The notes under the pieces were generated by a model that saw only the letters and a program-made list of their open reading frames with translations, was not told the origin of the DNA and did no database searches. Positions 9,057 through 18,081 of a stretch of DNA of 64,000 nt are shown one piece after another (position 1 is the stretch's first letter; every line of letters begins with the position of its first letter). The stretch spans positions 496,001 through 560,000 of the forward strand of contig NZ_JAHESE010000001.1 of NCBI RefSeq assembly GCF_018598175.1, in the 5' to 3' direction. This DNA comes from Dawidia cretensis. Lineage in GTDB: Bacteria; Bacteroidota; Bacteroidia; Cytophagales; Cyclobacteriaceae. Position numbers and translations under genes: made by a program.

Positions 9057-9845
9057 TTAATTCGATTCGAAGTTTATTTTGCCCAATCCGCCGGGAATGC
9101 CGCTGGTTCTCTCTGTCCCGGGTATGCCATCTTTGCCATTTCTGCGCGACGGACCCAAGCCCGCGGCGCCATGATAACCGGCCCTGCCGGCCCTGCCGGC
9201 GTGACCGCCCTGCATCTTGAAGATAATCTTTTTACCGATCCAATCTTTGATCTCAGGCTGCTCAGTACAGCTTAGCGTCAGTACGCCACCGTCGGCACCA
9301 TTGCCGCCGGTGCCGGCATTGCCGCCATTCGCGCCGTTGCCGCCAATGCAGTGTACCGTACCCTGACTCCCGCTGCCACCATTGCCGCCGTTACCGCCGT
9401 TGCCACCATTTCCTCCCGCGAGGTCGACAACAAGCGTCCCCCGTATGGTTATTCTCTCAAGATACAGAAAAAGATTGACCCCCGGTGTGCCGGCAAGTCC
9501 GTTGGTGGCATTTCTTCCTGGCGTGCCATTGTCACACGGCCCCATGGGTGTGTTTCCTGCTTTGCCATTACGTCCCGATTGCCCATCCATACCCCGGCCG
9601 TCAATCGTGCAGTATGTTCCAAACACCGCCACCTTGGCGCGGATATAATTCTCACGCTTCAGCTTGTTTAACACCAGCACTGACGAGTCCATCATGATGA
9701 GTGTATCGGCCACGACAATGTCCGACTGCAGCACCTCGTACCGCTCATTGGCATTGATGCGCAAGGTGCCCACACGAATCTGAGCTCGGCTTACTGTGGC
9801 GGTTATTGCACACAAAACAAAACTCAAGATTCCGACACGATTCAT
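9057..9845 (-). CDS. secreted glycine-rich (collagen-like) repeat protein
   Basis: 262 residues. A signal peptide of about 22 residues (MNRVGILSFVLCAITA..., cleaved near SRAQ) precedes a beta-rich region of about 80 residues. Then come two Gly/Asn-rich stretches of G-x-x-G type (GGNGGNGGNGG near 140-185) and a last GRAGRAGYHGAAG stretch, separated by a non-repetitive part. Similar proteins are surface or matrix components, but no function can be assigned here. ATG 9845 is chosen over the in-frame TTG at 9869. It sits first in an operon with recJ and lptB, an unusual partner for two housekeeping genes. Confidence 0.75.
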   Translation of the reverse strand: MNRVGILSFVLCAITATVSRAQIRVGTLRINANERYEVLQSDIVVADTLIMMDSSVLVLNKLKRENYIRAKVAVFGTYCTIDGRGMDGQSGRNGKAGNTPMGPCDNGTPGRNATNGLAGTPGVNLFLYLERITIRGTLVVDLAGGNGGNGGNGGNGGSGSQGTVHCIGGNGANGGNAGTGGNGADGGVLTLSCTEQPEIKDWIGKKIIFKMQGGHAGRAGRAGYHGAAGLGPSRRNGKDGIPGTERTSGIPGGLGKINFESN

Positions 9846-9852
9846 AGTGGCG

Positions 9853-9860
9853 CAAAAATA
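9853..9860 (-). promoter_or_regulatory. TAnnTTTG -7 box before the Gly-rich/recJ/lptB operon
   Basis: TATTTTTG on the minus strand, only 7 nt from the ATG at 9845, which predicts a very short or absent 5' leader. Confidence 0.45.
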
Positions 9861-9930
9861 GGGCTGCAAAGGTGTTGTGGAAATTTTTAGTGTGAGTACA
9901 GTTTCGCTATAAGTAAACGAAGTAAATAAA

Positions 9931-9961
9931 TAAAAAAAGCAGTGCCAACCTAGGCACTGCT
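9931..9961 (-). terminator. Rho-independent terminator
   Basis: A 9-bp stem (9938-9946 with 9953-9961, 6-nt loop) followed on the minus strand by a run of seven U (9932-9938). It ends the transcript of the gene at 9987-10622 and lies before the promoter of the 9057 operon. Confidence 0.85.
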
Positions 9962-9986
9962 CTTCTATTGCCGCACGTTTGCGAAA

Positions 9987-10622
9987 CTATTTCGTGCTGG
10001 CGGCCTTGTCGTTGATAACGCCTTCCAGTACGTCTTTAATCTCCACGCGTTGGCCGTCACGGTACGGCACAATCCACGCGTCTTTCACGCCCATGTCGCG
10101 CATGTATTTCTTAAAAGTGTCGGCTTCCCAATAGTCGCGGAAAATGCCGATCGTGATCTTTTGCGGTTCGCCGTCGCGGGCTTCGCCACCAAAGTTGGGG
10201 TTGTTGTCAAAGTATTTCGCCAGGTCCTTGTTCTTGAAAGCACCAACCTGCACTTTAAAGACAATGCCCTTCGAGAAGTCCATCGGGTTCACCACCGGCG
10301 ATTCCTTCAACTGCGCCAGCTCGGCTTTGGTAGCCGTAAGCTGTCCGCGCATCTGCTGAAGCTCATTTTCCAGCTCGGCGATCTTGGCGTCCTTGTCGCT
10401 AATGCTGGATTGCATCTGCGTTACTTTTGTATTCAGGGACGAAACTTGCTCGTCGGCGGTAGCTTTATCTTCGGTGAGCTGTTTCAGGTTTGCCGGGTTC
10501 TTGCTAAACTCTTTGGCCTTCTTCTTCCACTCTTTCTTTTCTTTCTTCGAGAGCTGCGCGAAGGTCTGTGTCGAGACGGAGACACATAGTAGGCAGAGTA
10601 GTAGTACAATTACTTTTTTCAT
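9987..10622 (-). CDS. exported coiled-coil protein with SPOR-like C-terminus
   Basis: 211 residues. Signal peptide to about residue 22 (cleavage near TFAQ), a Lys-rich segment (SKKEKKEWKKKAKEF), then a heptad coiled coil of about 60 residues (DKATADEQVSSLNTKVTQ onward). The C-terminal part, about 120-200, contains FKVQVGAFKNKDLAKYF, which is SPOR-like and could bind peptidoglycan, but the match is weak and is inference. The ATG at 10622 is set by the signal peptide; the frame upstream is antisense to the fumC 3' end. A terminator follows at once. Confidence 0.8.
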   Translation of the reverse strand: MKKVIVLLLCLLCVSVSTQTFAQLSKKEKKEWKKKAKEFSKNPANLKQLTEDKATADEQVSSLNTKVTQMQSSISDKDAKIAELENELQQMRGQLTATKAELAQLKESPVVNPMDFSKGIVFKVQVGAFKNKDLAKYFDNNPNFGGEARDGEPQKITIGIFRDYWEADTFKKYMRDMGVKDAWIVPYRDGQRVEIKDVLEGVINDKAASTK

Positions 10623-10677
10623 TCTCGGATTGGTTAAAATCACATTAAAGGTACAAATAATTGTGAATAATTGTATA

Positions 10678-12075
10678 TCAGTCGAGGCTGCCCACCATTT
10701 TCTCAGGACGCACCCACTCGTCAAACTGCTCCGAGGTGAGGAGGCCAAGCTCTACCGCGGCTTCGCGCAATGTCTTGTTTTCCTTGTGCGCCTTCTTGGC
10801 AATCTTCGCGGCGTTTTCATAGCCAATGTGTGTATTGAGCGATGTCACCAGCATCAGCGAGTTTTCAAGGTGCTGCTTGATCACCGGCTCGTTCGGTACA
10901 ATACCCTCTGCACACTTGTCATTGAACGATACACAGGCATCGCCAATCAGGCGGGCGGATTGCAGTACGTTGGCCGCAATCACCGGCTTAAATACGTTCA
11001 GTTCAAAATGGCCGGTAGCACCGCCGATTGATACCGCTACGTCATTACCAATCACCTGCGCGCAAACCATCGTTAAGGCTTCCGGCTGTGTCGGGTTAAC
11101 TTTACCAGGCATGATCGAAGAACCGGGTTCGTTGTCGGGAATGACGATCTCGCCGATACCGCTGCGGGGGCCGGAGCTCAGCATACGGATGTCGTTGGCG
11201 ATCTTCATAAAAGATACCGCCGCACGCTTCAGCGCACCCGACAGTTCCACCATCGCGTCGTGTGCTGCCAGGGCCTCAAACTTATTCGGAGCCGTCACAA
11301 ACGGCAGACCGGTAAGGTCGGCAATCTTCTTGGCCACCAATACGTCGTATCCTTTGGGAGTATTCAACCCGGTCCCTACTGCTGTACCACCCAGGGCCAG
11401 TTCACGCACCACTTCCAGTGCGTTTTTAATCGCCCGCATGCTGTTATCGATCTGCTGTACATAGCCGGAAAACTCCTGGCCAAGTGTAAGCGGAGTAGCA
11501 TCCATGAAGTGCGTACGACCGGTTTTTACAAGCGTCTTGTAGGTCTCGGATTTTTTTGCCAGCGTGTCACGCAGCTTCTTCATGCCCGGCAGGGTAATAT
11601 CCACCACCTGCTTATATGCCGCGATGTGCATCGCGGTGGGAAACGTATCGTTAGAAGACTGTGACTTGTTCACGTCGTCGTTCGGATGCAGCACTTTCTT
11701 CTCGTCGGTCAGTTGACCGCCGTGCAGCACATGGGCACGGTAAGCAATCACTTCGTTCACGTTCATGTTGCTTTGCGTACCCGAACCGGTTTGCCAGATC
11801 ACCAGCGGAAACTCCTGGTCCAGGGAACCCGTCAGGATCTCATCGCATACTTTGCCGATCAGGTCGCGCTTGTCGGCGGTAAGAACACCCAGGTCGTGGT
11901 TAGCCTGCGCTGCTGCCTTCTTCAGATAGGCAAAGGCGTAGATGATCTCCTTCGGCATGCTGGCCTCCGGACCGATCTTAAAATTGTTGCGCGAGCGTTC
12001 AGTTTGTGCGCCCCAATATTTGTCGGCAGGAACCTGCACTTCGCCCATGGTGTCTTTTTCGATGCGATAGCTCAT
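10678..12075 (-). CDS. fumC: FumC, class II fumarate hydratase
   Basis: 465-residue fumarase of the TCA cycle, converting fumarate and water to malate. The superfamily signature [13 protein letters not shown] is intact, as are [11 protein letters not shown] and [11 protein letters not shown] blocks. Aspartase is the main alternative, but the sequence is fumarase-like throughout (for example the [24 protein letters not shown] start). The ATG at 12075 is the start: the in-frame TTG at 12094-12096 is part of the promoter box 12094-12101. Confidence 0.94.
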   Translation of the reverse strand: MSYRIEKDTMGEVQVPADKYWGAQTERSRNNFKIGPEASMPKEIIYAFAYLKKAAAQANHDLGVLTADKRDLIGKVCDEILTGSLDQEFPLVIWQTGSGTQSNMNVNEVIAYRAHVLHGGQLTDEKKVLHPNDDVNKSQSSNDTFPTAMHIAAYKQVVDITLPGMKKLRDTLAKKSETYKTLVKTGRTHFMDATPLTLGQEFSGYVQQIDNSMRAIKNALEVVRELALGGTAVGTGLNTPKGYDVLVAKKIADLTGLPFVTAPNKFEALAAHDAMVELSGALKRAAVSFMKIANDIRMLSSGPRSGIGEIVIPDNEPGSSIMPGKVNPTQPEALTMVCAQVIGNDVAVSIGGATGHFELNVFKPVIAANVLQSARLIGDACVSFNDKCAEGIVPNEPVIKQHLENSLMLVTSLNTHIGYENAAKIAKKAHKENKTLREAAVELGLLTSEQFDEWVRPEKMVGSLD

Positions 12076-12093
12076 ACATTGAATAATTTGCGG

Positions 12094-12101
12094 CAAAAAT
12101 A
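12094..12101 (-). promoter_or_regulatory. TAnnTTTG -7 box of fumC
   Basis: TATTTTTG on the minus strand, 18 nt from the fumC ATG. It overlaps a would-be TTG start codon, which rules that codon out. Confidence 0.5.
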
Positions 12102-12124
12102 GACACTGGAGCGGTGTTTTGGAA

Positions 12125-12163
12125 CGTTAGGGGCTTCTGATTCACAGAATAGTTGCCCCAACG
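12125..12163 (-). terminator. hairpin after the sigma-factor operon
   Basis: CGTTAGGGGC pairs with GCCCCAACG around an inner TTCTG/CAGAA stem, with one bulged base. It starts 2 nt after the stop of the gene at 12165. There is no U-tract, so it may be an RNA 3' end structure rather than a classical terminator. Confidence 0.4.
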
Positions 12164-12164
12164 G

Positions 12165-12563
12165 CTAGCGTGAAGGGTCGTGGCGGTGGATCAGGCGCTT
12201 ATCTACCCAGTGGAGGAAGAGCACAAACGCCACACCAAAGGCAAACAGACCCTTATAGGCAGCCATATTACGCAGAAAACCAACTTCAAATCGAAAGCCC
12301 GTTAGGACCACCGCGGCGCCACACCCTCCAATCAATAGGACAATGCCGGCAACCAGCCAGGCATAAGTAGTCCGCAGCGAGCGCTGTTCCTTCTGCTCCA
12401 CTTTCTGCAGTATTTTGTCGGCAAATGCATCGGGCAGGGCATAATGCGGCGGTTTTTCCAATGCCTGGAACACCTGCCGGTAAGCCCGGCCATCGGGATT
12501 GCCGTCGTCAAACCCCATGTTGGCTTCGATCTTTTCCTGAAATCTTTCTTCGTCGCGATTCAT
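12165..12563 (-). CDS. small membrane protein, possible anti-sigma factor
   Basis: 132 residues: a charged cytosolic N-terminus of about 65 residues (LPDAFADKILQKVEQKE) and two transmembrane helices (about 70-90 and 100-120). The start overlaps the stop of the ECF sigma factor by ATGA (12560-12563), so it is translationally coupled. That coupling and the cytosolic-domain-plus-membrane layout suggest an anti-sigma factor; this is inferred from position and topology only, since no ZAS zinc motif is present. Confidence 0.75.
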   Translation of the reverse strand: MNRDEERFQEKIEANMGFDDGNPDGRAYRQVFQALEKPPHYALPDAFADKILQKVEQKEQRSLRTTYAWLVAGIVLLIGGCGAAVVLTGFRFEVGFLRNMAAYKGLFAFGVAFVLFLHWVDKRLIHRHDPSR

Positions 12564-13123
12564 AGCAGCTCCTCTTTGCCAAGGTACTTGATAACTTTAT
12601 CTTTTAAAAGGGTACGCGCACGGAACAGGTAGCTCTTCACCGTGCCCTCGGGCATACCCGTTATTTCACCGATCTCATCATAACGCATGCCCTCCACGTG
12701 GTACAGCAGCAACACCATTTTATACTGCGGCGGAAGCTTGTCGACCAGCTTTAAGACAATGCCGTCGCTATCCTCTTCTTCCAGAATGGCCGCGGGGTTG
12801 CGCTCTTCTACAAAAAGGTCTGTAAAACGCTCTTCCTCGGGCATGTCGAGAAACGACATCTTCTGCTTTCGTAAGTGGTTTATGGCCAGGCGGTAGGCAA
12901 TGGTGGCAATCCACGTGGAAAGCTTCGACTGATAGTTGAAGTCACCGATCTTGTCAAACACACGCATAAAAACATCCTGGCACAGCTCTTCGCGCTCCTC
13001 GTCGTGCTTTACCACCCGCGCAACCATATGGGCCACAAGCCTTTCATGCTGCGTAATCAGCAGCCTGAAGGCCTGTCTGTCTCCTTGTAAGATCCGAGAG
13101 ATCAGCGCCCGTTCGTCTATCAT
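12560..13123 (-). CDS. ECF-type RNA polymerase sigma factor
   Basis: 187 residues. Region 2 (about 25-95) includes EELCQDVFMRVFDKIGDF and LSTWIATIAYRLAINHLRK; region 4 (about 125-180) includes LPPQYKMVLLLYHVEGMRYDEIGEITGMPEGTVKSYL (seen in separate blocks), the helix-turn-helix for the -35 element. The start ATG at 13123 gives the usual ECF length; the frame upstream to 13348 is unsupported. It is divergent from a small membrane protein at 13269 and coupled to the membrane protein at 12165, its likely regulator. Confidence 0.92.
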   Translation of the reverse strand: MIDERALISRILQGDRQAFRLLITQHERLVAHMVARVVKHDEEREELCQDVFMRVFDKIGDFNYQSKLSTWIATIAYRLAINHLRKQKMSFLDMPEEERFTDLFVEERNPAAILEEEDSDGIVLKLVDKLPPQYKMVLLLYHVEGMRYDEIGEITGMPEGTVKSYLFRARTLLKDKVIKYLGKEELL

Positions 13124-13268
13124 GGATGGGTTAGACAAAGCTTCATTACAGAATGTTGCAGGAATATAAAAAATAGATGAAGACGGGAAGGCAAAAAAAT
13201 AGTGAAAGAAATTGCAACACCGGCCGCCCGGTCCGTGTCCTACGGGCAGATCAAAAAAATAAAATACG

Positions 13269-13628
13269 ATGAATGACTTGGTTAAAATTCTAATGCCGAT
13301 CTCGATCATGGGTACGCTGGGTGTCGCTGTAGTAGCATTTACGCGCACGCTGACAGATTATATCCTGAAAAAACGAATGATCGACAAAGGGTATGTCAAC
13401 GAAGATACGCAGGCCATTTTTAAACAGCAGATGAAGCCGAGCTTGATCGAAAGTAAGTATCCTTCGCTCAAATGGGGATTGATTATCTTCTTCGCAGGCC
13501 TCTCACTGGTGTTGATGGAATATATTCCATACGAGATCGAATCGCCGCTGCCGTATGGACTCTTCGCACTTTTTACATCCCTGGGCTTCCTGATGTACTA
13601 CTTCATCGTCCGGAAAGATCAAAAATAA
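13269..13628 (+). CDS. small membrane protein of the DUF6249 type
   Basis: 119 residues with a transmembrane helix at about 5-27 (ILMPISIMGTLGVAVVAF), a charged middle segment and two more helices (about 68-86 and 93-112). It is divergent from the ECF sigma factor, separated by 145 nt, and could be one of its targets. The family is a guess from length and layout; function unknown. Confidence 0.72.
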   Translation: MNDLVKILMPISIMGTLGVAVVAFTRTLTDYILKKRMIDKGYVNEDTQAIFKQQMKPSLIESKYPSLKWGLIIFFAGLSLVLMEYIPYEIESPLPYGLFALFTSLGFLMYYFIVRKDQK

Positions 13629-13633
13629 TACAG

Positions 13634-13669
13634 GCATAGACTGTCCGTTCAGTAACGGGCAGTCTATGC
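13634..13669. terminator. 16-bp hairpin between convergent genes
   Basis: A 16-bp stem with one G-T pair (13634-13649 with 13654-13669) and a CAGT loop. It lies between the 13269 gene and the M16 gene ending at 13715. Neither side has a U-run, so termination is inferred from position and stem strength. Confidence 0.5.
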
Positions 13670-13714
13670 TCATAGCAGTCGTGGCAAGTTCCAACTGCCG
13701 ATTATCGGTAGCGC

Positions 13715-15109
13715 CTACCGCGATTTCTTCAGCGCATCCTCGTGTGACTTCATCTGTTTGTCCAACTGTTTTTTATCGCCCACCAGCACCAGCGTCATGT
13801 TCTCGTATTTAAAATACTCCTTGGCAAGGCCTTGAATTTTTTCCGGCGTCACTGCGTAGATATTCTTCACACGGTTGTTGAGGTAGTCGTCATTCAATCC
13901 GTGCAAGTCGATGAAGTTGAGCTGGTTGATGATGCCGTTCGGTGTCGAGTTCTGTAATACAAAGTTGCCGGCCTCAAAATTCTGAATGCCTTCCAGCTCC
14001 TTCTTGTCGACGGGCTCCGTCTGCAAACGCTTGATCTCCTTCGAGATTTCTTGCAGGGAGGCACCCGTGTGCTCGGTTGTCACATCCGCTCGTTCAGCCC
14101 AATAAGCGGCCTTCACGTTCGCATTCATTGAGGCATAAGGCGAATAAGTATACCCCTTGTCTTCGCGTATGTTAGACGTAATACGCGAAATGAACGAACC
14201 ACCCAACAGCGTGTTAGTGACTTGCAACGCCAGGTAGTCGGGTTGCGAAGGGTCGATCACCGGCAGGCCGAGCATAACGGTAGTCTGCGGTGCACCCGGG
14301 CGGTCGATGATCTCTACGGGGCCATTCTTGGCTGGCTTCGCCACCGGGTAATCTACCGCAGGGCCCTTTTGCCACGAAGCGAACGACTCGTCAATCGCTT
14401 TTGTCACCGCGCCTTCGTCAAACTTGCCGACGACGTATACCACCGTGCGTTGAGCACCAAAGTTCTTATCATAAAATGCTTTGGCCTTCTCAAGCGTATA
14501 GCTGTCCAGCATCGCCTCTGTCGGGAAGTACCGGCCGTAAGGCTGATCGGGATACAGCGTTTTGCCAAAGCGTTCAAACGCCTGGCTTTGCGGGATGCTC
14601 TTCTGTACAGACAGCCCGCGCTTCAAGTCGTTTTTCAAACGGTCTACTTCTTTTGCCGGGAAAGCGGGATGTATGGCAACATCGGCCAGTACCTTTATCA
14701 GCTCCGGCGCATACTCCGACAGCACAGATCCCGAAAGAGTCGTCTGATTCAAGGCAGTAGTGACATTGACTTCGCCACCCATCAGCGCGACCTTCTTCGC
14801 CAGCGCTTTGGCGTCAAGCGAGGTAGAGCCTTCGTTTATCAGCTTGCCGGTAAAATCAGCCAACCACACTTCGTTAGCACCTTCATGTACATTGCCCGTC
14901 TTAATAATAACGCTCACTGTTACTTTCGGTGTAACACCATACTCCACCAGCGTCGACCGCAGGCCGTTAGGCAGTGTATTGACTTTTTTGGCAGGCAGCT
15001 TAAAATCATGCGGCGCACTACCGGCAGGAGGACTTTGCTTTTGAGCAAAGGCCGTACCTGTCAACAGCAGTGTCAGCGCGAGGGTATATAGCGATAGCGA
15101 GGTTCTCAT
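13715..15109 (-). CDS. M16 peptidase-like protein without the zinc motif
   Basis: 464 residues with a signal peptide (cleavage near TAFAQ). Two M16-type halves are visible, including VNTLPNGLRSTLVEYG at the start and PGAPQTTVMLGLP in the middle. The HxxEH zinc site expected near residue 90 is absent: the sequence there is WLADFTGKLINEG. It is therefore the inactive half of a heterodimeric M16 enzyme whose catalytic partner is the upstream gene, with which it overlaps by ATGA (15106-15109). Envelope protein or peptide degradation is inferred. Confidence 0.88.
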   Translation of the reverse strand: MRTSLSLYTLALTLLLTGTAFAQKQSPPAGSAPHDFKLPAKKVNTLPNGLRSTLVEYGVTPKVTVSVIIKTGNVHEGANEVWLADFTGKLINEGSTSLDAKALAKKVALMGGEVNVTTALNQTTLSGSVLSEYAPELIKVLADVAIHPAFPAKEVDRLKNDLKRGLSVQKSIPQSQAFERFGKTLYPDQPYGRYFPTEAMLDSYTLEKAKAFYDKNFGAQRTVVYVVGKFDEGAVTKAIDESFASWQKGPAVDYPVAKPAKNGPVEIIDRPGAPQTTVMLGLPVIDPSQPDYLALQVTNTLLGGSFISRITSNIREDKGYTYSPYASMNANVKAAYWAERADVTTEHTGASLQEISKEIKRLQTEPVDKKELEGIQNFEAGNFVLQNSTPNGIINQLNFIDLHGLNDDYLNNRVKNIYAVTPEKIQGLAKEYFKYENMTLVLVGDKKQLDKQMKSHEDALKKSR

Positions 15110-16497
15110 AAGTTCGTGGCTTTAGGGTCAATGATCAGAACGGTGCGGTTGGTAGTACGCAGGTATTCCTTCGCGGTCTTTTTGATGACGTCGGGCGTAA
15201 TCTTTTTAAACTCGCTTTCGAGCACGTTGATCCGGTTTGGATCATCATCGAACAAGGCAAAACATGCCAGCAGATCCGCGCGACCTACACCCGACAGACG
15301 ATCCATTGTGTCGTACAGATCCGAACGGACTTTTACCACGGCAAGATCCACATCTTCCTGCGACACCGCATCCAGCTCGAGTATCGCCTGATCAAACTGG
15401 TGAAGGATCGAATCTGCCGGCAGAGCATTATCATAAATAAGATTCGCCATCCATACCATCGGCCCATTGTAATTATACATATTGCCCAGGTAGTTAATGC
15501 CGCCGCTCACGCGGTCTGTATAACCTTTGTCTTGTACAATGCGTTGTGCAAGCTTGCTGTCGTTGCCCTGTACCAGCAGCTGATCGATCAGGCCCATGGC
15601 GAAATACGCGGGTGTGTTGCGCTCCGGCATTTTATACGCAACCGCAATGGCCGGTCTGTTGGCAAGCTTATCTTCTTTTGTGTGGCGTTTCTCTTGCTGT
15701 TGCACCGGCTCGCTGATGTCGGGCTTCGCCGGCAATGTCGCCGCTGGTATAGGCGCAAAATATTGCTGAACCCACTTTTTAGCTTCCCCGCCAGTGAAGT
15801 CGCCTACGACGGTGATCACCGCATTGTTCGGGGCATAATACGTTTTGAAGAACTTGTCAACATCCTCCAGCTTGGCTGAGTCGAGGTCCTTCAGGTCGCC
15901 GTAAAAGTTGTGCGCGTTATACCAGTTCTCGTTGGCATACTGCGGCATGTCCAGCCAGGGAAATCCACCATACGGTTGGTTAAGTACATTTACTTTTACT
16001 TCGTTCTTTACAACGCCCTGCTGGTTGGTCAGATTCTCCTGTGTAATTGCCAGACCTTTCATACGGTCAGCTTCTGCCCACAATGCAGTTTCGAGCTTGT
16101 GCGCGGGCATCACTTCAAAGTAATTGGTAAAATCAAAACGCGTCGAGCCGTTTAGCAAGCCCCCGTTTTGTTGCACCAGCTTGATAAACTCCATTTTGCC
16201 AAGGTTTTCCGAGCCTTGAAACATCATGTGTTCAAACAAGTGTGCAAAGCCGGTGCGGTCCTTGGGCTCAATGCGGAAACCGATATTATAGTATACCGCA
16301 ACGACAACCGTCGGGGCATGATGGTCTTCCGATAGTACAACACGCAACCCATTGTCGAGCTTATAATATTCTACGGGCACGTTAAAAGACGAAGCATCCG
16401 CCGCCTCTTTTTTCGCCTCGGGGCCGGAACATGTTGCCAGCAACAGCGCCAGCACGGCCGCCGGCCAGGCTTGCAAAGGTATTCTTGATCGATTCAT
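15106..16497 (-). CDS. M16 zinc peptidase, catalytic subunit, lipoprotein
   Basis: 463 residues. The N-terminus is a lipoprotein signal with an LATC lipobox. The inverted zinc motif HLFEH (in FAHLFEHMMFQGS, near residue 85) is intact, and the downstream glutamate lies in the following helix. R/Y substrate residues of M16B enzymes (PAIAVAYKMPERN) are present. It is coupled to the motif-less partner downstream, an arrangement typical of M16B pairs. The catalytic subunit is lipid-anchored while the partner has an ordinary signal peptide. Confidence 0.9.
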   Translation of the reverse strand: MNRSRIPLQAWPAAVLALLLATCSGPEAKKEAADASSFNVPVEYYKLDNGLRVVLSEDHHAPTVVVAVYYNIGFRIEPKDRTGFAHLFEHMMFQGSENLGKMEFIKLVQQNGGLLNGSTRFDFTNYFEVMPAHKLETALWAEADRMKGLAITQENLTNQQGVVKNEVKVNVLNQPYGGFPWLDMPQYANENWYNAHNFYGDLKDLDSAKLEDVDKFFKTYYAPNNAVITVVGDFTGGEAKKWVQQYFAPIPAATLPAKPDISEPVQQQEKRHTKEDKLANRPAIAVAYKMPERNTPAYFAMGLIDQLLVQGNDSKLAQRIVQDKGYTDRVSGGINYLGNMYNYNGPMVWMANLIYDNALPADSILHQFDQAILELDAVSQEDVDLAVVKVRSDLYDTMDRLSGVGRADLLACFALFDDDPNRINVLESEFKKITPDVIKKTAKEYLRTTNRTVLIIDPKATNL

Positions 16498-16704
16498 GGA
16501 GTAACTATATATAGTTTGGTTAATGATGACTAAAAATATAAAATCGTTTCTTAAACCGTGGTATTAATTTTTGATGGAACCGCCGGAATAGGGGAGAGAC
16601 GGTTAAGATAAGATTAAGTTACACCGGTTTGGGGGATATACTTTTAGGGCAGGAATAGGTTACACCGGATGGAAACATACTTGCGATAACTGTCGTTTCT
16701 TCCC
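16498..16704. promoter_or_regulatory. intergenic region with two GTTACACCGG repeats
   Basis: The M16 operon promoter must lie here. GTTACACCGG occurs at 16618-16627 and 16659-16668, 41 nt apart in the same orientation, suggesting an operator. No exact TAnnTTTG box is seen upstream of 16497. Confidence 0.3.
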
Positions 16705-17946
16705 TCATACGCCGCGTTGAATGCTTGCAGCGATCTGCCGTGCCGCTAAATGGGAGGTAGTCCACGCAGACTGAAAATTAAACCCGCCGGTTTCGCCATC
16801 GATGTTTAATACTTCGCCGGCAAAGAATAGATTTTTTATCCTCCTGCTCTCTAGGGTTTCCGGGTCGATCTCTTTCAGGTCCACGCCTCCACACGTAACA
16901 AACTCTTCTTTAAACGTTGTTTTCCCCTTTATCTGAAAGGGACAGCGAATGAGATATTCCAGTAACTTATTCAGATTCTTTTGCGGCAGCTCGGCCCAGA
17001 TCTTCGTTTCTTCAATCGCCGCCAGCGTACAGAGCTTTTGCCATAAACGTTGCGGCAGGGAAAAAAGCGGATTGGTATATACCCGCTGCTTGCCGTGCGC
17101 AGCCTTGTGCTTGTGAAGCAACTGCCGGGTAGCCTCCTCCTGGGCAGGCCCGATCCAGCTGACCAGTGCGGTGCACTGATACTGGGCTTCGTGCAGGTAG
17201 GCCGCCGCCCAGGCAGACAACTTAATGACCGCCGGACCACTCAAGCCCCAGTGGGTAATCAAAACCGGGCCTGTCTCCGCAAACTTGGTCGTGGCAATGC
17301 GTACCTCTGCATGGGGAACGGCAACGCCCATCAGGTCGCGAAAGTCCTTTTGCGAATCGTTCAATGTAAAGAGCGAAGGTATCGGCGGTACCACGGTGTG
17401 GCCGAGTGCCGCGAGCCACTGGTAAAATTGCGGATTGGCATGGCCACCCGTCGCAACCAGGACATGATGCGCCTGCAGAATCATGCCGTGCTGCGTCGTG
17501 AGCGTAAAACGTTCCGGTCCGGGTTGTACCGCCACTTCGCCGGTGCTTACCTCAATAGCAATGTCGTGGCGTTGTGCTTCGCGCAGAAAGCAGTCTATGA
17601 TTGTTTCAGAGCTGTTAGTGTCTGGAAACATGCGGCCGTCGTCTTCGACCTTCAGATTCACACCTTTAGAAGCAAACCAGGCCACCGTGTCTTTTGCCTG
17701 AAAGGAGCGGAAAAGATTCTTCAGCAGTTTTTCGCCGCGCGGATAATGACGGGCAAGGGGTCCCGGTTCAAAACACGCATGGGTTACGTTGCAGCGGCCG
17801 CCGCCGGAGATACGTACTTTGGAAAGAAGCTTGTTGGATTTCTCCAGAACAACAACGCGACTGCCCGGTTTCATTTCGGCCGTTTGCAGGGCACCAAAAA
17901 AACCCGCAGCCCCGCCACCGATCACCGCCAGGTCAAAGACTTGCAT
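16705..17946 (-). CDS. BaiN/HI0933-type FAD-dependent oxidoreductase
   Basis: 413-residue flavoprotein. The FAD-binding GGGAAGFFGAL motif is at the N-terminus (about 10-20), followed by SGGGRCNVTH and, at the C-terminus, FFAGEVLNIDGETGGFNFQSAW-type blocks that define the family. Members are putative NAD(P)H-dependent reductases, and the substrate here is unknown. The ATG at 17946 is used because the in-frame TTG at 17950 is inside the promoter box. It is monocistronic by spacing. Confidence 0.88.
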   Translation of the reverse strand: MQVFDLAVIGGGAAGFFGALQTAEMKPGSRVVVLEKSNKLLSKVRISGGGRCNVTHACFEPGPLARHYPRGEKLLKNLFRSFQAKDTVAWFASKGVNLKVEDDGRMFPDTNSSETIIDCFLREAQRHDIAIEVSTGEVAVQPGPERFTLTTQHGMILQAHHVLVATGGHANPQFYQWLAALGHTVVPPIPSLFTLNDSQKDFRDLMGVAVPHAEVRIATTKFAETGPVLITHWGLSGPAVIKLSAWAAAYLHEAQYQCTALVSWIGPAQEEATRQLLHKHKAAHGKQRVYTNPLFSLPQRLWQKLCTLAAIEETKIWAELPQKNLNKLLEYLIRCPFQIKGKTTFKEEFVTCGGVDLKEIDPETLESRRIKNLFFAGEVLNIDGETGGFNFQSAWTTSHLAARQIAASIQRGV

Positions 17947-17949
17947 TCC

Positions 17950-17957
17950 CAAATGTA
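17950..17957 (-). promoter_or_regulatory. TAnnTTTG -7 box abutting the start codon
   Basis: TACATTTG on the minus strand, 3 nt from the ATG at 17946. Transcription would begin at or next to the start codon, so the mRNA may be leaderless. Confidence 0.45.
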
Positions 17958-17980
17958 GGAGGCGCTAACACATAAATCAA

Positions 17981-18004
17981 TCCCCTCCTGAAACCAGGAG
18001 GGGA
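17981..18004 (-). terminator. 10-bp hairpin after the degenerate receiver gene
   Basis: TCCCCTCCTG pairs perfectly with CAGGAGGGGA around an AAAC loop. It lies between the stop of the 18082 gene and the promoter of the flavoprotein gene. The U-tract is poor. Confidence 0.5.
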
Positions 18005-18081
18005 TCGACCTAATGGAAGGGGGAAGTGTTTATTGTGTAGAGAGGGTCTTTACCAAACCAATTATATAAGATGGCACTTAA

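Noticed and set aside
9290-9420. GC-rich tandem triplet-like repeats (ccgccattgccgcc type) as a DNA repeat or CRISPR
   Set aside because: They are the reverse strand of the G-x-x-G coding repeats in the protein at 9057, not an intergenic repeat; no spacers.
12560-13348. Longer sigma factor starting at 13348
   Set aside because: The extra 75 codons overlap the divergent membrane protein at 13269 and have no sigma homology; the ATG at 13123 gives normal ECF length.
13634-13669. Attachment site or inverted-repeat end of a mobile element
   Set aside because: A single hairpin between two convergent stops with no second copy or transposase; best seen as a transcript end.
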